Shown here: positions 9,797 through 17,273 of the stretch, piece after piece | How positions within the stretch are numbered: position 1 is the stretch's first letter | Layout of the letters: each line of letters begins with the position of its first letter | Assembly: GCA_017620025.1 (NCBI GenBank) | Contig: JAFZRF010000069.1 | Span: forward strand, 1 to 41,001 | Source of the DNA: Ruminococcus sp. | GTDB taxonomy: Bacteria; Bacillota; Clostridia; Oscillospirales; Ruminococcaceae | Reading direction: 5' to 3' | Length of the DNA stretch: 41,001 nt | Translations under genes and position numbers: made by a program | Notes under the pieces: model-generated | What the model saw: only the letters and a program-made list of their open reading frames with translations | Database searches by the model: none | What the model was told of the DNA's origin: nothing

Positions 9797-10507
9797 TCAT
9801 CCTGTTCTGTTATTACGAATGTAATCATAGTATGTATTTTTGAAATCCTTGTACTTGAGCTTTGAGAGGAGGGCTTTCTGCCCGTTGCTCAAGGTTATCT
9901 CGCTCTTGCTGAATGAGCTTACATGACCGAGATTGATCAGGTATGAACGGTTGCTTCTGAAAAACAGACCGTCCGTGAGTTCCTGCTGGAGGGCGGAGAT
10001 ACTGTTCATGTATCTGAAGGTGCCTTCCTCTGTTATAACAAGTGCATAGATGTTTTCTGCCTGTACGTAGATGATATCTTTTTCCGGTATTACTATGCTG
10101 TTGCCGAATTCAGTGTCCTTTGCTATGATCTTGCGGGAAGAGCTGTCTTCACGCATAGCCGAATCGAGAGCCTCAAAGAGATCGTCCTTGTCTACCGGTT
10201 TCACAAGGAAACGGTAGGCGCTGTATTTCATTGTCTCAAATACGATCTCGGAATAACTGCTGACAAATACTATCCTTGTACCTATGCTGCGTGAACGCAG
10301 CTCCCTGATAGTGTCTATGCCGCTGACCTGGCTCATCTGCTGATCAAGGAAGATCATATCGAAGCTTTCCTTTGATGCGAGCAGCTCCGAGCCGTCAGAG
10401 AATTCGGTTATCTCTATTTCAGCGGAACGCAGCTTTGAGTATTCATTCAGCTTTTCAGTGAGTGCTTCTCTGAAGATCTTTTCGTCGTCACAAACTGCTA
10501 TTTTCAT
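9797..10507 (-). CDS. LytTR-family response regulator (AgrA-like)
   Basis: 236 residues starting MKIAVCDDE. The longer upstream frame (to 10660) was rejected because GGAGG lies about 5 nt before the 10507 ATG and the receiver domain begins there. The receiver (1-120) carries the acidic pair DD and phospho-acceptor D55 (MIFLDQQMS). The C-terminal LytTR DNA-binding domain (about 130-236) contains FFRSNRSYLINLGHV, typical of the family. It is the first gene of the kinase operon. LytTR regulators bind direct repeats about 21-22 bp apart, and such an array is found nearby at 10868-10955. Confidence 0.93.
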   Translation of the reverse strand: MKIAVCDDEKIFREALTEKLNEYSKLRSAEIEITEFSDGSELLASKESFDMIFLDQQMSQVSGIDTIRELRSRSIGTRIVFVSSYSEIVFETMKYSAYRFLVKPVDKDDLFEALDSAMREDSSSRKIIAKDTEFGNSIVIPEKDIIYVQAENIYALVITEEGTFRYMNSISALQQELTDGLFFRSNRSYLINLGHVSSFSKSEITLSNGQKALLSKLKYKDFKNTYYDYIRNNRTG

Positions 10508-10528
10508 ATATCCTCCGCAGTGATTGCA

Positions 10529-10569
10529 TTTCATCCGCAGACAGGCCGGTGATGTCCTGCCGGATGAAA
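10529..10569 (-). promoter_or_regulatory. 5' UTR hairpin of the two-component operon
   Basis: On the minus strand TTTCATCCG pairs with CGGATGAAA, with an inner GCAGG/CCTGT stem, about 20 nt upstream of the response-regulator start. It could affect translation or RNA stability. No known riboswitch is recognised. Confidence 0.45.
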
Positions 10570-10601
10570 AAATAAATAAAACATAAAAAGAGTCCAATAT
10601 A

Positions 10602-10630
10602 ATTATACTACATCTGAAGTCAAATTGCAA
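10602..10630 (-). promoter_or_regulatory. Promoter of the two-component operon
   Basis: TTGCAA, 17 nt, TATAAT on the minus strand, giving a leader of about 90 nt. The spacer carries tgacttcagatgt, which resembles the 22-bp repeat unit at 10868 read on the minus strand, so autoregulation is possible. Confidence 0.75.
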
Positions 10631-10678
10631 CAGTTTTTTGACTTTACAAGTTTTTTGCATATGCTGTCAAGAATAGAC

Positions 10679-10706
10679 TTGATTTTTCCGTATAATGGTA
10701 TATAAT
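10679..10706 (+). promoter_or_regulatory. Promoter of the 11-residue peptide gene
   Basis: TTGATT, 16 nt, TATAAT, with a second TATAAT-like box (10691-10696) inside the spacer. It is divergent from the two-component promoter, with about 50 bp between the -35 boxes. Confidence 0.75.
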
Positions 10707-10759
10707 ATTGATATAGGGTTTTTTATTGAGCAACAATAATCTGATGGAGGGTCAAAATT

Positions 10760-10795
10760 ATGATTTGGGATATTTTAAGCTGGTTCATGCCTTGA
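10760..10795 (+). CDS. 11-residue peptide MIWDILSWFMP, candidate signal
   Basis: Encodes MIWDILSWFMP and a TGA stop. GGAGGG lies 8 nt before the ATG, a sigma-A promoter lies upstream and an intrinsic terminator downstream, so it is the only translatable unit of a ~160-nt transcript. The peptide is hydrophobic and amphipathic, with two Trp spaced W-I/D-I-L-S-W, one acidic residue and a C-terminal Pro. There is no leader, no Cys or Ser-based thiolactone motif and no AgrB nearby, so it would not be a classical AgrD. Its divergent position beside an AgrC/LytTR pair makes it a good candidate pheromone or leaderless secreted peptide. No homologue is recalled. Confidence 0.7.
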   Translation: MIWDILSWFMP

Positions 10796-10838
10796 CAGCA
10801 AACGATTAGCTCTGCAATACAACAAACGATATAGCAAG

Positions 10839-10868
10839 AGATCCGGGTCGAACGATCCGGATCTTTTT
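10839..10868 (+). terminator. Terminator of the peptide gene
   Basis: AGATCCGG and CCGGATCT close a 10-nt loop and are followed by TTTTT. Confidence 0.88.
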
Positions 10869-10955
10869 GGTATAACATCTGTCATAAGTTGATATTACAT
10901 CTATCACGAAATGATATTAAATCTATCACAGGCTGTAATAACATTTATTTCATCA
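10868..10955 (+). repeat. Four tandem 22-bp repeats, candidate LytTR sites
   Basis: Four imperfect units of exactly 22 nt start at 10868, 10890, 10912 and 10934, with the core ataacatctgtcat, atattacatctatcac, atattaaatctatcac and aataacatttatttca. A 22-bp period places the cores on the same helix face, the spacing used by LytTR dimers. The array lies about 50 bp upstream of the promoter at 11003-11031 and downstream of the peptide terminator. Activation of the downstream RNA by the adjacent regulator is inferred. Confidence 0.7.
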
Positions 10956-11002
10956 GGGCTATGCAATTTACAAGAAAAAAACGGCCGTTGACAAGAATTC
11001 TA

Positions 11003-11031
11003 TTGACTCAGAGGCATATATACGCTAAAAT
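11003..11031 (+). promoter_or_regulatory. Promoter of the structured RNA
   Basis: TTGACT, 17 nt, TAAAAT. A further TTGACA lies at 10988-10993. The predicted start is near 11037, exactly where the first RNA hairpin begins. Confidence 0.75.
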
Positions 11032-11036
11032 GTAAT

Positions 11037-11538
11037 TGTCACCGGAGATAAGTCTCCGGGACAACTGCTCCGGCAAAACGGAGCGGTATCCTGATCTGAC
11101 ACGGGAGTCTTAGTACTACCCTTCACGATCCTACCAATACTTAACGGCAGACGTCCTTTATATTCCTGTTTCTGTTCATCCACCGGAAGCAGGTGCCCGT
11201 CACTGTGTAAGCTGTATCAACAACCCCGATATAGTGTCTGCCGTATGCCAGTAATCCAACTCTTACATCGCACCAATGACCGCTGCACATCTGATATAAG
11301 AGACCCGGTAATCAACCCACCAAACCCGTGATCAGGACAGGTACACCACTATACGCCGGACTACAACCGGACGATCATACTCCGCAACAGTCACACTACT
11401 ACGTCACACCAAGAGCTTTTTTCAATTCTTACTATACTTTCATTAAACTCTCCGTTTTTTGGCCGTTTTCAGTGTTTCGTCACAAACATCTGATACTGCG
11501 GCATCGCACTCTGCTCCGGAAGGCAGGGTGCTTTTTTT
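11037..11538 (+). ncRNA. ~500-nt structured RNA of unknown class
   Basis: About 590 nt (11037-11630) lack a credible gene. The segment contains H1 11036-11064 (ttgtc-ccggaga/tctccgg-gacaa), H2 11067-11084 (gctccg/cggagc), and a long-range 13-bp helix joining 11089-11095 plus 11100-11105 with 11325-11337. Inside this lie 11145-11152/11236-11243 (cggcagac/gtctgccg), 11165-11172/11186-11193, and 11260-11269/11293-11302 (9 of 10). It has its own promoter and an intrinsic terminator at 11506-11538. I see no tmRNA, RNase P, SRP or 6S signature. Position beside an Agr-like system recalls staphylococcal RNAIII, but no sequence likeness is claimed. It may instead belong to a large ornate RNA class. 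Confidence 0.7.
11506..11538 (+). terminator. Intrinsic terminator of the structured RNA
   Basis: GCACTCTGC pairs with GCAGGGTGC (one G-U pair) around an 8-nt loop and is followed by seven T. Confidence 0.9.
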
Positions 11539-11570
11539 GTGCCCCGAAAAGTGAAAAATATACTAAATAG

Positions 11571-11599
11571 TTGACCTGTTTGTGAAAAAGTGGTATAAT
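11571..11599 (+). promoter_or_regulatory. Promoter of the LRR-transglutaminase operon
   Basis: TTGACC, 17 nt, TATAAT, about 30 nt before the start codon. This separates the structured RNA from the next gene, so the RNA is not simply a leader. Confidence 0.85.
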
Positions 11600-11630
11600 A
11601 TTAACATCATCAAACGGGAGGGACATAACC

Positions 11631-14159
11631 ATGAAAATCATTAAAAGAACACTGTCAGCGGCAGTGTCTGCCGTGATGACCCTTACTTCAGCAGCTGGGA
11701 GCGGTATTTTCATATCATCCGCTACAGAACAGTTCCCGGCAGGCGTTTATAAGGACGAATACGGATTATGGGATTATTATACGATAACAGAAGGAGATTT
11801 TTTATTCGGTCTCCGTACTAATATGGGAGTACCTGCTTCATTGGCTGATGACCGTTATAAATACGATGATATAGGTGACTGCCCGAGACGTGACGACGAG
11901 CTTGTGCTGCTCGAATACAACGGCAGTGACAAGGATGTAGTTGTTCCGGATACGGTCGACGGAAGAAAGGTAACAGCGCTCGGAGCAAATGCCTTTTCCG
12001 AGAAGAAAAAAATAGATTCCGTAACGCTTCCGGATCAGATAGACTTTATAGCCGGAAAAGCCTTCTTTATGTCAACGGTGAAAAAGATCAATATCCCGGA
12101 GGCTGTGAAGATCATCCCTGAGGATATGTGTTACGGGTGCATTCTTCTGGAGGAAGCAGAAGGCCTTGATCATGTCTGGCTGTGCTCCGACAACGCCTTT
12201 TACGGAACGGATGTCACGCTGCCGGAGGGTGTTCTGACGTGCGAGGATATAAACACCTTCTCCGGTTATATTGACAGCTCACTTCCTTCGTTTGTGAGCG
12301 GAAGTTATGAAGACTGGGATTTTCATATTGAGTGGAACGGCGGGAATTTCGACGTAATCATAACGGAACTGCCGATGAGTACAGGAGCCGGTATCACTGC
12401 AGACGGCAAAAAAAGAACGGTAGTGTTCCCGGAAAAGTTCGGCAGGATCCCCGTGAACGGATGCCGTGCCTACAGGAATATTTCAGGCGAAGAGATAACC
12501 TATATCTTCCCTGAGAGCTATGATGACATATATATGGACTTCAGCACTTACCGGATAGCAGCCGTTGAGTTCAGAAACAAGGACGCCAGATTCGAGGGCT
12601 CCTTTGCAGGCTCCTCGATATCGGAGATAACTCTTCCCTCAAATACTGTGTACACTGCAAAGATGTTTGATGGCTGCAAGAAGCTGAAAAGCTTTGAGGC
12701 GGCCGAAGGCACAGAGAAAGCAGAGCTGTCTTACCGCTTCTTTGCTGACTGCGGCGCTCTTGAGACAGTGACCGTTCCGGAAAGCTGCGGGAAGATCAGT
12801 ATAGGCTCCGAGGCTTTTTCCGGAGATACGGCGCTGAAAACGGTCAATATCCCGGATACCGTCTGCGTTACCGGAATTGATGATAAAGCATTCTCCGGCT
12901 GCTCATCGCTTGAAAGCCTTTCTGTACCGAAGAGCGGCGTGGAACAGTTTTCCATAGGCAGGGAGGCATTCAAGGACTGCGAAAAGCTCAGCTCTGTAGT
13001 ATTTCCTGACGACTGCAAAAGACTGATAATAAGCGGCAGCGCATTCAAGGACTGCACCGCCCTTGCCAGGGCGGAACTGCCTGATGTTGCCGAGGTGCAT
13101 ATAGATAACTACGCCTTTTCCGGTACTCCCATAACCTCACTTAAAGCTGAGAGCGGCTGGAGCATCGGTTCAAATGCTTTCATGGACTGCGATCAGCTCA
13201 GCGAGGTCAGTATCAACGGCGCAGATGTAGGCATAAGTGCTTTCATGCGCTGCGATGCACTCAAAAAGCTCACAGTCAGCGGTGCGGCAAAGCTGAACAA
13301 GGATGCCTTCAAAGGATGCACCTCTCTTGAAGATATAAAGCTCATCGGAAGCGGATACAGCATCAGCAACTCTTTCGATGACTGCCGGAACCTTATGAAG
13401 ATAAACGGCAAGACCGTATTTGACAGCAAGACGGGCGATCTCACACCGGATCTGAAACCCATTGTAATGGAGAGCTTTGCCTCCGACGACAATATAGGTT
13501 TCCTCAACGAGTACGTGCTGTATCATGTGAAGAAGACCATATCGGAGATAATTGAGCCTGACATGACCGATATGGAAAAGATCAGAACGATACACGACTG
13601 GGTATGTGCCAACGCCAAGTATACCGATAAGGATGACAGCGGCCTCACCGATCATAATGACGCTTCGCTGTTCCTTCTGCCGACAACAGTATGCGACGGC
13701 TACTCAAGGGCGTTCAATCTCCTTGCACATGAAGCAGGTATAGAGACCTGTGTAGTTGACAGCATAGACCACTCATGGAACATCGTAAAGATAGGCGGAC
13801 TGTATTTCCATATCGATACCACATGGGATGACGGCGATACGATCGGCCGCAGCTGGTTCTTAAGGAGCGACCGGGAAATGAAGGATGCCGGCGGTTCTCA
13901 TGCAAGATGGACTCTTGACTGTCCGTCCGCCCTGCACAGCTTCCAGAAGGATACGCTCCCGGAGTGCAGCCGTTCAATGGGCGATGCAAACAGCGACGGA
14001 GCAATAAACACCGCCGATCTTGTCCTGTTCAGCAAATACCTCCTCGGAGGCAGCAAGCTGACCGGTGACGATCAGACGGTATGCGATCTCAACTTTGACG
14101 GCTGTGCGGATACATTCGATATCGTCATGTTCCGCAGACAGCTCACATCCGACACATGA
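11631..14159 (+). CDS. Secreted LRR (BspA-type) transglutaminase-like dockerin protein
   Basis: 842 residues with GGGAGGG before the ATG and a signal peptide (about 1-33). Residues about 95-600 are LRR_5/BspA-type repeats (units such as VTLPDQIDFIAGKAF, then INIPEAVKII). A transglutaminase-like domain follows (about 630-745), with the full triad C688 (VCDGYSRAF), H714 (DHSWNIVK) and D729 (DTTWDD). The dockerin is at 784-842 (GDANSDGAINTADLV, DLNFDGCADTFD). The domain could act as a cysteine protease, crosslinker or amidase on cell-surface or plant proteins. It is first in an operon with a close paralogue 27 nt downstream. Confidence 0.9.
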   Translation: MKIIKRTLSAAVSAVMTLTSAAGSGIFISSATEQFPAGVYKDEYGLWDYYTITEGDFLFGLRTNMGVPASLADDRYKYDDIGDCPRRDDELVLLEYNGSDKDVVVPDTVDGRKVTALGANAFSEKKKIDSVTLPDQIDFIAGKAFFMSTVKKINIPEAVKIIPEDMCYGCILLEEAEGLDHVWLCSDNAFYGTDVTLPEGVLTCEDINTFSGYIDSSLPSFVSGSYEDWDFHIEWNGGNFDVIITELPMSTGAGITADGKKRTVVFPEKFGRIPVNGCRAYRNISGEEITYIFPESYDDIYMDFSTYRIAAVEFRNKDARFEGSFAGSSISEITLPSNTVYTAKMFDGCKKLKSFEAAEGTEKAELSYRFFADCGALETVTVPESCGKISIGSEAFSGDTALKTVNIPDTVCVTGIDDKAFSGCSSLESLSVPKSGVEQFSIGREAFKDCEKLSSVVFPDDCKRLIISGSAFKDCTALARAELPDVAEVHIDNYAFSGTPITSLKAESGWSIGSNAFMDCDQLSEVSINGADVGISAFMRCDALKKLTVSGAAKLNKDAFKGCTSLEDIKLIGSGYSISNSFDDCRNLMKINGKTVFDSKTGDLTPDLKPIVMESFASDDNIGFLNEYVLYHVKKTISEIIEPDMTDMEKIRTIHDWVCANAKYTDKDDSGLTDHNDASLFLLPTTVCDGYSRAFNLLAHEAGIETCVVDSIDHSWNIVKIGGLYFHIDTTWDDGDTIGRSWFLRSDREMKDAGGSHARWTLDCPSALHSFQKDTLPECSRSMGDANSDGAINTADLVLFSKYLLGGSKLTGDDQTVCDLNFDGCADTFDIVMFRRQLTSDT

Positions 14160-14186
14160 TAAATACATAATGAGAGGGACCTGGAT

Positions 14187-16202
14187 ATGAAAAAGTTAAG
14201 AAAAGGAACAACAGCGGCAGTCTCTGCCGTGCTGGCGGTTACCGCCTCCGGCAGCAGCCTGTCTGCTTCTGCTGTACTGAGTCCGTCTGAGCCTGAAGGC
14301 TATATAGACGGCTGGGGATATGCTGAGGAGACTCTATACATTGATGACGGCTATAATTATTACGAGAGCGGAAAGATTTATGAGATCGTTTCTGTGCCGG
14401 AGGAACTGGTAAACAAGGACGAAGAGGTAACACTCGTTCTGCCGGAGAAGCTCGGGGATATGGATATCGAAGGCTGTGAGATAGAACTGTGCTATATGAA
14501 AGGCCAGGTAAATATCGTTTTCCCGGAAAGCTATAAAAGAATCATCGCCGGACTGTCAAACAAGGGCATAAAAAGCGTGGAGTTCCGCAATAAGGATGTG
14601 TTTATAAATTTTCTTGATTTAGCAGGCTCCTCCATTGCTGAGATAACTCTTCCGTCAAATACAGAATTTGGCGACAGTATGTTCCGTAGCTGCAGGCAGC
14701 TGAAAAGCTTTACATATCCGGATAAAGCTGAATACTGTGCATTGCCTTACCGGTGTTTTGAAAACTGCGAAAAGCTTGAGAAGGTCGTGCTTCCGGAAGA
14801 TGCTGCCATCGGATATATAGGTGAGTATGCATTTATGAATGACAGGATGCTGAAGGAACTTATCCTGCCGTCTGACGTTTACCATTATGAAGATGATGAT
14901 GGTAACATAGTATTTAACATAGGAGATAGCGCATTTCAGAATTGTTCATCGCTCGGCAGTCTGATCATACCCGCAGATTCTGAAACAGACATCATCGTAG
15001 AAAATGAAGCCTTTTCAGGCTGCGAGAGCCTGAAAAATATTGCTTTCAGCCGGAGCGCAAAGAGCCTTAAATTCGGCAGCAGAGTATTCGCCGGCTGCGG
15101 CAGCTTTGACACTCTTGATATCCCCGACGGCACCGGCAGTATCACGTTAGGCGAAAAAGCGCTAAGCGGAACGGCTGTGACCTCCCTCAACGCAGATTCA
15201 AGGTGGGACATAGGAGACTCTGCCTTCGCTGAATGCAATGCACTGAAGGATATCACCCTTGACGGCGCAAAGGCCGGCGAGAATGCCTTCCGTGGCTGTG
15301 AAGCACTTGAGAACGTAACAGTTGACAGCGGCGCAGTACTCAGTGAGTCAGCCGTAAGCCTGTGCCCCGCACTGAAAAATATTGATATCAGGGACTCCGG
15401 CGTCGTGATGAACGGCGCATTCAATGACTGCCCCGCACTTATGACAATAAACGGTAAACCGGTTTTCGACAGCAGTACCGGAGAGCTTGCCCCCGGCATG
15501 AAGGATATCATCAGAGCAAACTTCGCCGCCTCTGATAATATCGGTTTCCTCAACGAGTATGTCAGTCAGCAGGTGAAGAAGACGGTATCGGAGATAATAA
15601 CGCCGGACATGAACGATATGCAGAAGACGAGGGCCGTGCATGACTGGCTGTGCGAGAATACCGTCTATGCCACAGAGGAGGAGCAGGGCTTCAGAGACCT
15701 CAGCGATGCTTCTGTATTCCTGCTGGATTCCACGACCGGTGAAGGCTATGCAAGAGTATTCAATCTCCTTGCACACGAAGCCGGACTCGAGACCTGTATC
15801 GTCAGCAGCGAGACACACAGCTGGAATATTGTAAAGATAGGCGGTCTTTACTTCCATGTCGATACCACATGGGACGATCTTCTCGACAGCCATAAATGGT
15901 TCCTTAAGACCGACAGCGAAACCTACGACGCAGGCGGCCGCCACAAGAACTGGAAGCTGTGCCGTCCGTCGGTCTTCCATGAATTCCAGAGCGAAGAGCT
16001 CCCGGAGTGCAGACGTTCAATGGGCGATGCCAATAACGACGGCAGGATCAATACCGCCGACCTTGTGGCATTCAGCAGATATCTCCTCGGCAGCGGTGAG
16101 CTTGAAGAGGATGATGTCACCGTATGTGACCTGAATTTCGACGGCTCCGCTGATACCTTCGATACAGTCGCTTTCCGTAATAAACTGACGTCGGCGCTGT
16201 GA
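14187..16202 (+). CDS. Secreted LRR dockerin protein with inactive transglutaminase-like domain
   Basis: 671 residues, paralogue of the preceding gene: signal peptide (about 1-30), LRR_5 repeats, a transglutaminase-like fold (about 470-575) and a dockerin (613-671, GDANNDGRINTADLV). In the aligned active-site segment TTVCDGYSRAF becomes STTGEGYARVF, so the catalytic Cys is Gly518, whereas H544 (ETHSWNIV) and D559 (DTTWDD) remain. It should lack thiol catalysis and may serve as a binding or regulatory partner. It also has a shorter N-terminal part than its neighbour. The pair probably arose by tandem duplication. Confidence 0.88.
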   Translation: MKKLRKGTTAAVSAVLAVTASGSSLSASAVLSPSEPEGYIDGWGYAEETLYIDDGYNYYESGKIYEIVSVPEELVNKDEEVTLVLPEKLGDMDIEGCEIELCYMKGQVNIVFPESYKRIIAGLSNKGIKSVEFRNKDVFINFLDLAGSSIAEITLPSNTEFGDSMFRSCRQLKSFTYPDKAEYCALPYRCFENCEKLEKVVLPEDAAIGYIGEYAFMNDRMLKELILPSDVYHYEDDDGNIVFNIGDSAFQNCSSLGSLIIPADSETDIIVENEAFSGCESLKNIAFSRSAKSLKFGSRVFAGCGSFDTLDIPDGTGSITLGEKALSGTAVTSLNADSRWDIGDSAFAECNALKDITLDGAKAGENAFRGCEALENVTVDSGAVLSESAVSLCPALKNIDIRDSGVVMNGAFNDCPALMTINGKPVFDSSTGELAPGMKDIIRANFAASDNIGFLNEYVSQQVKKTVSEIITPDMNDMQKTRAVHDWLCENTVYATEEEQGFRDLSDASVFLLDSTTGEGYARVFNLLAHEAGLETCIVSSETHSWNIVKIGGLYFHVDTTWDDLLDSHKWFLKTDSETYDAGGRHKNWKLCRPSVFHEFQSEELPECRRSMGDANNDGRINTADLVAFSRYLLGSGELEEDDVTVCDLNFDGSADTFDTVAFRNKLTSAL

Positions 16203-16242
16203 TACGGTGTTATGATAACGGTGGATAAACTATTAAACAGTT

Positions 16243-16392
16243 TGGGATTCTAAAGTGGCTGCGCCCCTTTAGCGGAGTCCAGAGGCAGCGCCCCGCATAT
16301 TTCCGCAGGGCGCTTCGCAAGGGGTGAATTCCAAAACAGTCCGGGGGACTGTTTTGGAAGAGGGGACGCCTTGCAAGTGAAGGCGTCCCCTG
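16243..16392. repeat. 150-bp dispersed repeat, copy B (inverted)
   Basis: Reverse complement of the element at 8147-8319, lacking an internal block of about 23-24 nt. It starts 40 nt after the LRR operon stop codon. All the larger hairpins of copy A are preserved. Confidence 0.85.
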
Positions 16393-16404
16393 ATAAAACG
16401 ATTG

Positions 16405-16431
16405 AAAGGCAGCCTTAGAAGCTGCCTTTTT
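16405..16431 (+). terminator. Terminator of the LRR operon
   Basis: AAAGGCAGC/GCTGCCTTT stem, 7-nt loop, ending in TTTTT. It lies beyond repeat copy B, so the repeat would be transcribed as 3' UTR. Confidence 0.85.
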
Positions 16432-16444
16432 ACATGATATACCA

Positions 16445-16521
16445 TGTAGGGACCGCCTTTGGCGGTCCGCTTGACAACGAATCGTTGAATGATATGCGGG
16501 CTGCCCGAGGCAGCCCCTACA
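16445..16521. repeat. TGTAGGG-bounded MITE-like element
   Basis: A 77-bp gene-free element bounded by TGTAGGG and CCCTACA, with inner hairpins accgcc-ttt-ggcggt and gggctgcc-cgag-ggcagccc. Related units occur at 23601-23678 and 23707-23732. The rest of the gap to 16595 shows only a short cggc/gccg-rich stretch. Confidence 0.6.
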
Positions 16522-16595
16522 ATCAAGAATGCTATGGCGGGCTCACACCGTTCGCCCGCGGATAATACTGATCATTCCGTCTTTTATGATAAATC

Positions 16596-16635
16596 AAATC
16601 CCGGAAACGGTAAGCCTTTACCGTCTCCGGGATTT
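16596..16635. terminator. Bidirectional terminator between convergent genes
   Basis: aaatcccgga..acggtaa pairs with tttaccgt..tccgggattt around a 2-3 nt loop. T-rich tails follow on both strands. It ends 2 nt before the HAD gene's stop codon. Confidence 0.85.
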
Positions 16636-16637
16636 TG

Positions 16638-17273
16638 TCATACTATTATCGCTCTGAGCAGCTCCGGCAGCTTATTGAAGCACGGAAGCTCCGGTACTGC
16701 CTCTTTAATCTTTCCGAAGCCGTAGGCAGCGTGTATAAAGCCGCAGCCTGCCTTCATGGCTGAGTCGTAGTCGCCCTGTATATCGCCGACGTAGTAGGCC
16801 CTGTCAAGACCGTTGCGCTCTGCGATGAGAGCAATGTTGCTGCCCTTGTCGAGCAGGTTGTTGCCGTAGCATTCGATATCACGGAAGTACTTCCCGAAGC
16901 CGTAGTGCTCGAGAAAGGCCTCTATATATCCGCTCTGACAGTTGCTCACGATGTAGAGCTCGTATTTCTCACCGAGTATCTGAAGAGTCTCCTCAAGGTC
17001 GGGATAGAGCACTCCGCCGTGTTCAAGGAGATAAGCATTCTCATATTCACAGCACCTGTCGAGCAGCTCCATACGTTCATCCTTCAGCAGGTCGCTGAAT
17101 ATGATATCGGCTATCCTGTCCATGGTAAGGCCCATGATCCCCATGATGTCCTCCTGTGTTATCTCCGGTCTGTCATAGCCGAGCTCACGCACCTTCTCTG
17201 TCCATGAGTGTGCGACATTCTCTGAGGAATCCCAGAGCGTGCCGTCCATATCGAATATAAGTCCTGTTCTCAC
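16638..17273 (-). CDS. HAD-superfamily phosphatase (phosphoglycolate phosphatase-like)
   Basis: 211 residues. Motif I FDMDGT carries the nucleophile D8 and acid D10. The cap is helical (about 18-80), motif II is IVSNCQSG, motif III lies near LLDKGSN, and motif IV is YYVGDIQGD. The size and C1-type cap match the Gph/YqaB group of small-molecule phosphatases. Its ATG overlaps the stop of the upstream glycerol-1-phosphate dehydrogenase by 4 nt, so the two are translationally coupled. A phosphorylated glycerol derivative is therefore a reasonable but unproven substrate. Cytoplasmic, with no signal peptide. Confidence 0.9.
   Translation of the reverse strand: MRTGLIFDMDGTLWDSSENVAHSWTEKVRELGYDRPEITQEDIMGIMGLTMDRIADIIFSDLLKDERMELLDRCCEYENAYLLEHGGVLYPDLEETLQILGEKYELYIVSNCQSGYIEAFLEHYGFGKYFRDIECYGNNLLDKGSNIALIAERNGLDRAYYVGDIQGDYDSAMKAGCGFIHAAYGFGKIKEAVPELPCFNKLPELLRAIIV

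Noticed and set aside
10508-10660. 51-codon N-terminal extension of the LytTR regulator
   Set aside because: It would cover the promoter and leader hairpin, while the internal ATG has GGAGG and starts the receiver domain.
11037-11538. Identity of the RNA as tmRNA, RNase P, SRP or 6S RNA
   Set aside because: No tRNA-like acceptor end, no P4-type conserved core, no SRP Alu/S-domain motif, and no 6S-like open bubble could be recognised.
11328-11570. 80-residue plus-strand frame within the structured RNA
   Set aside because: No ribosome binding site, crosses the RNA terminator, and no recognisable protein features.
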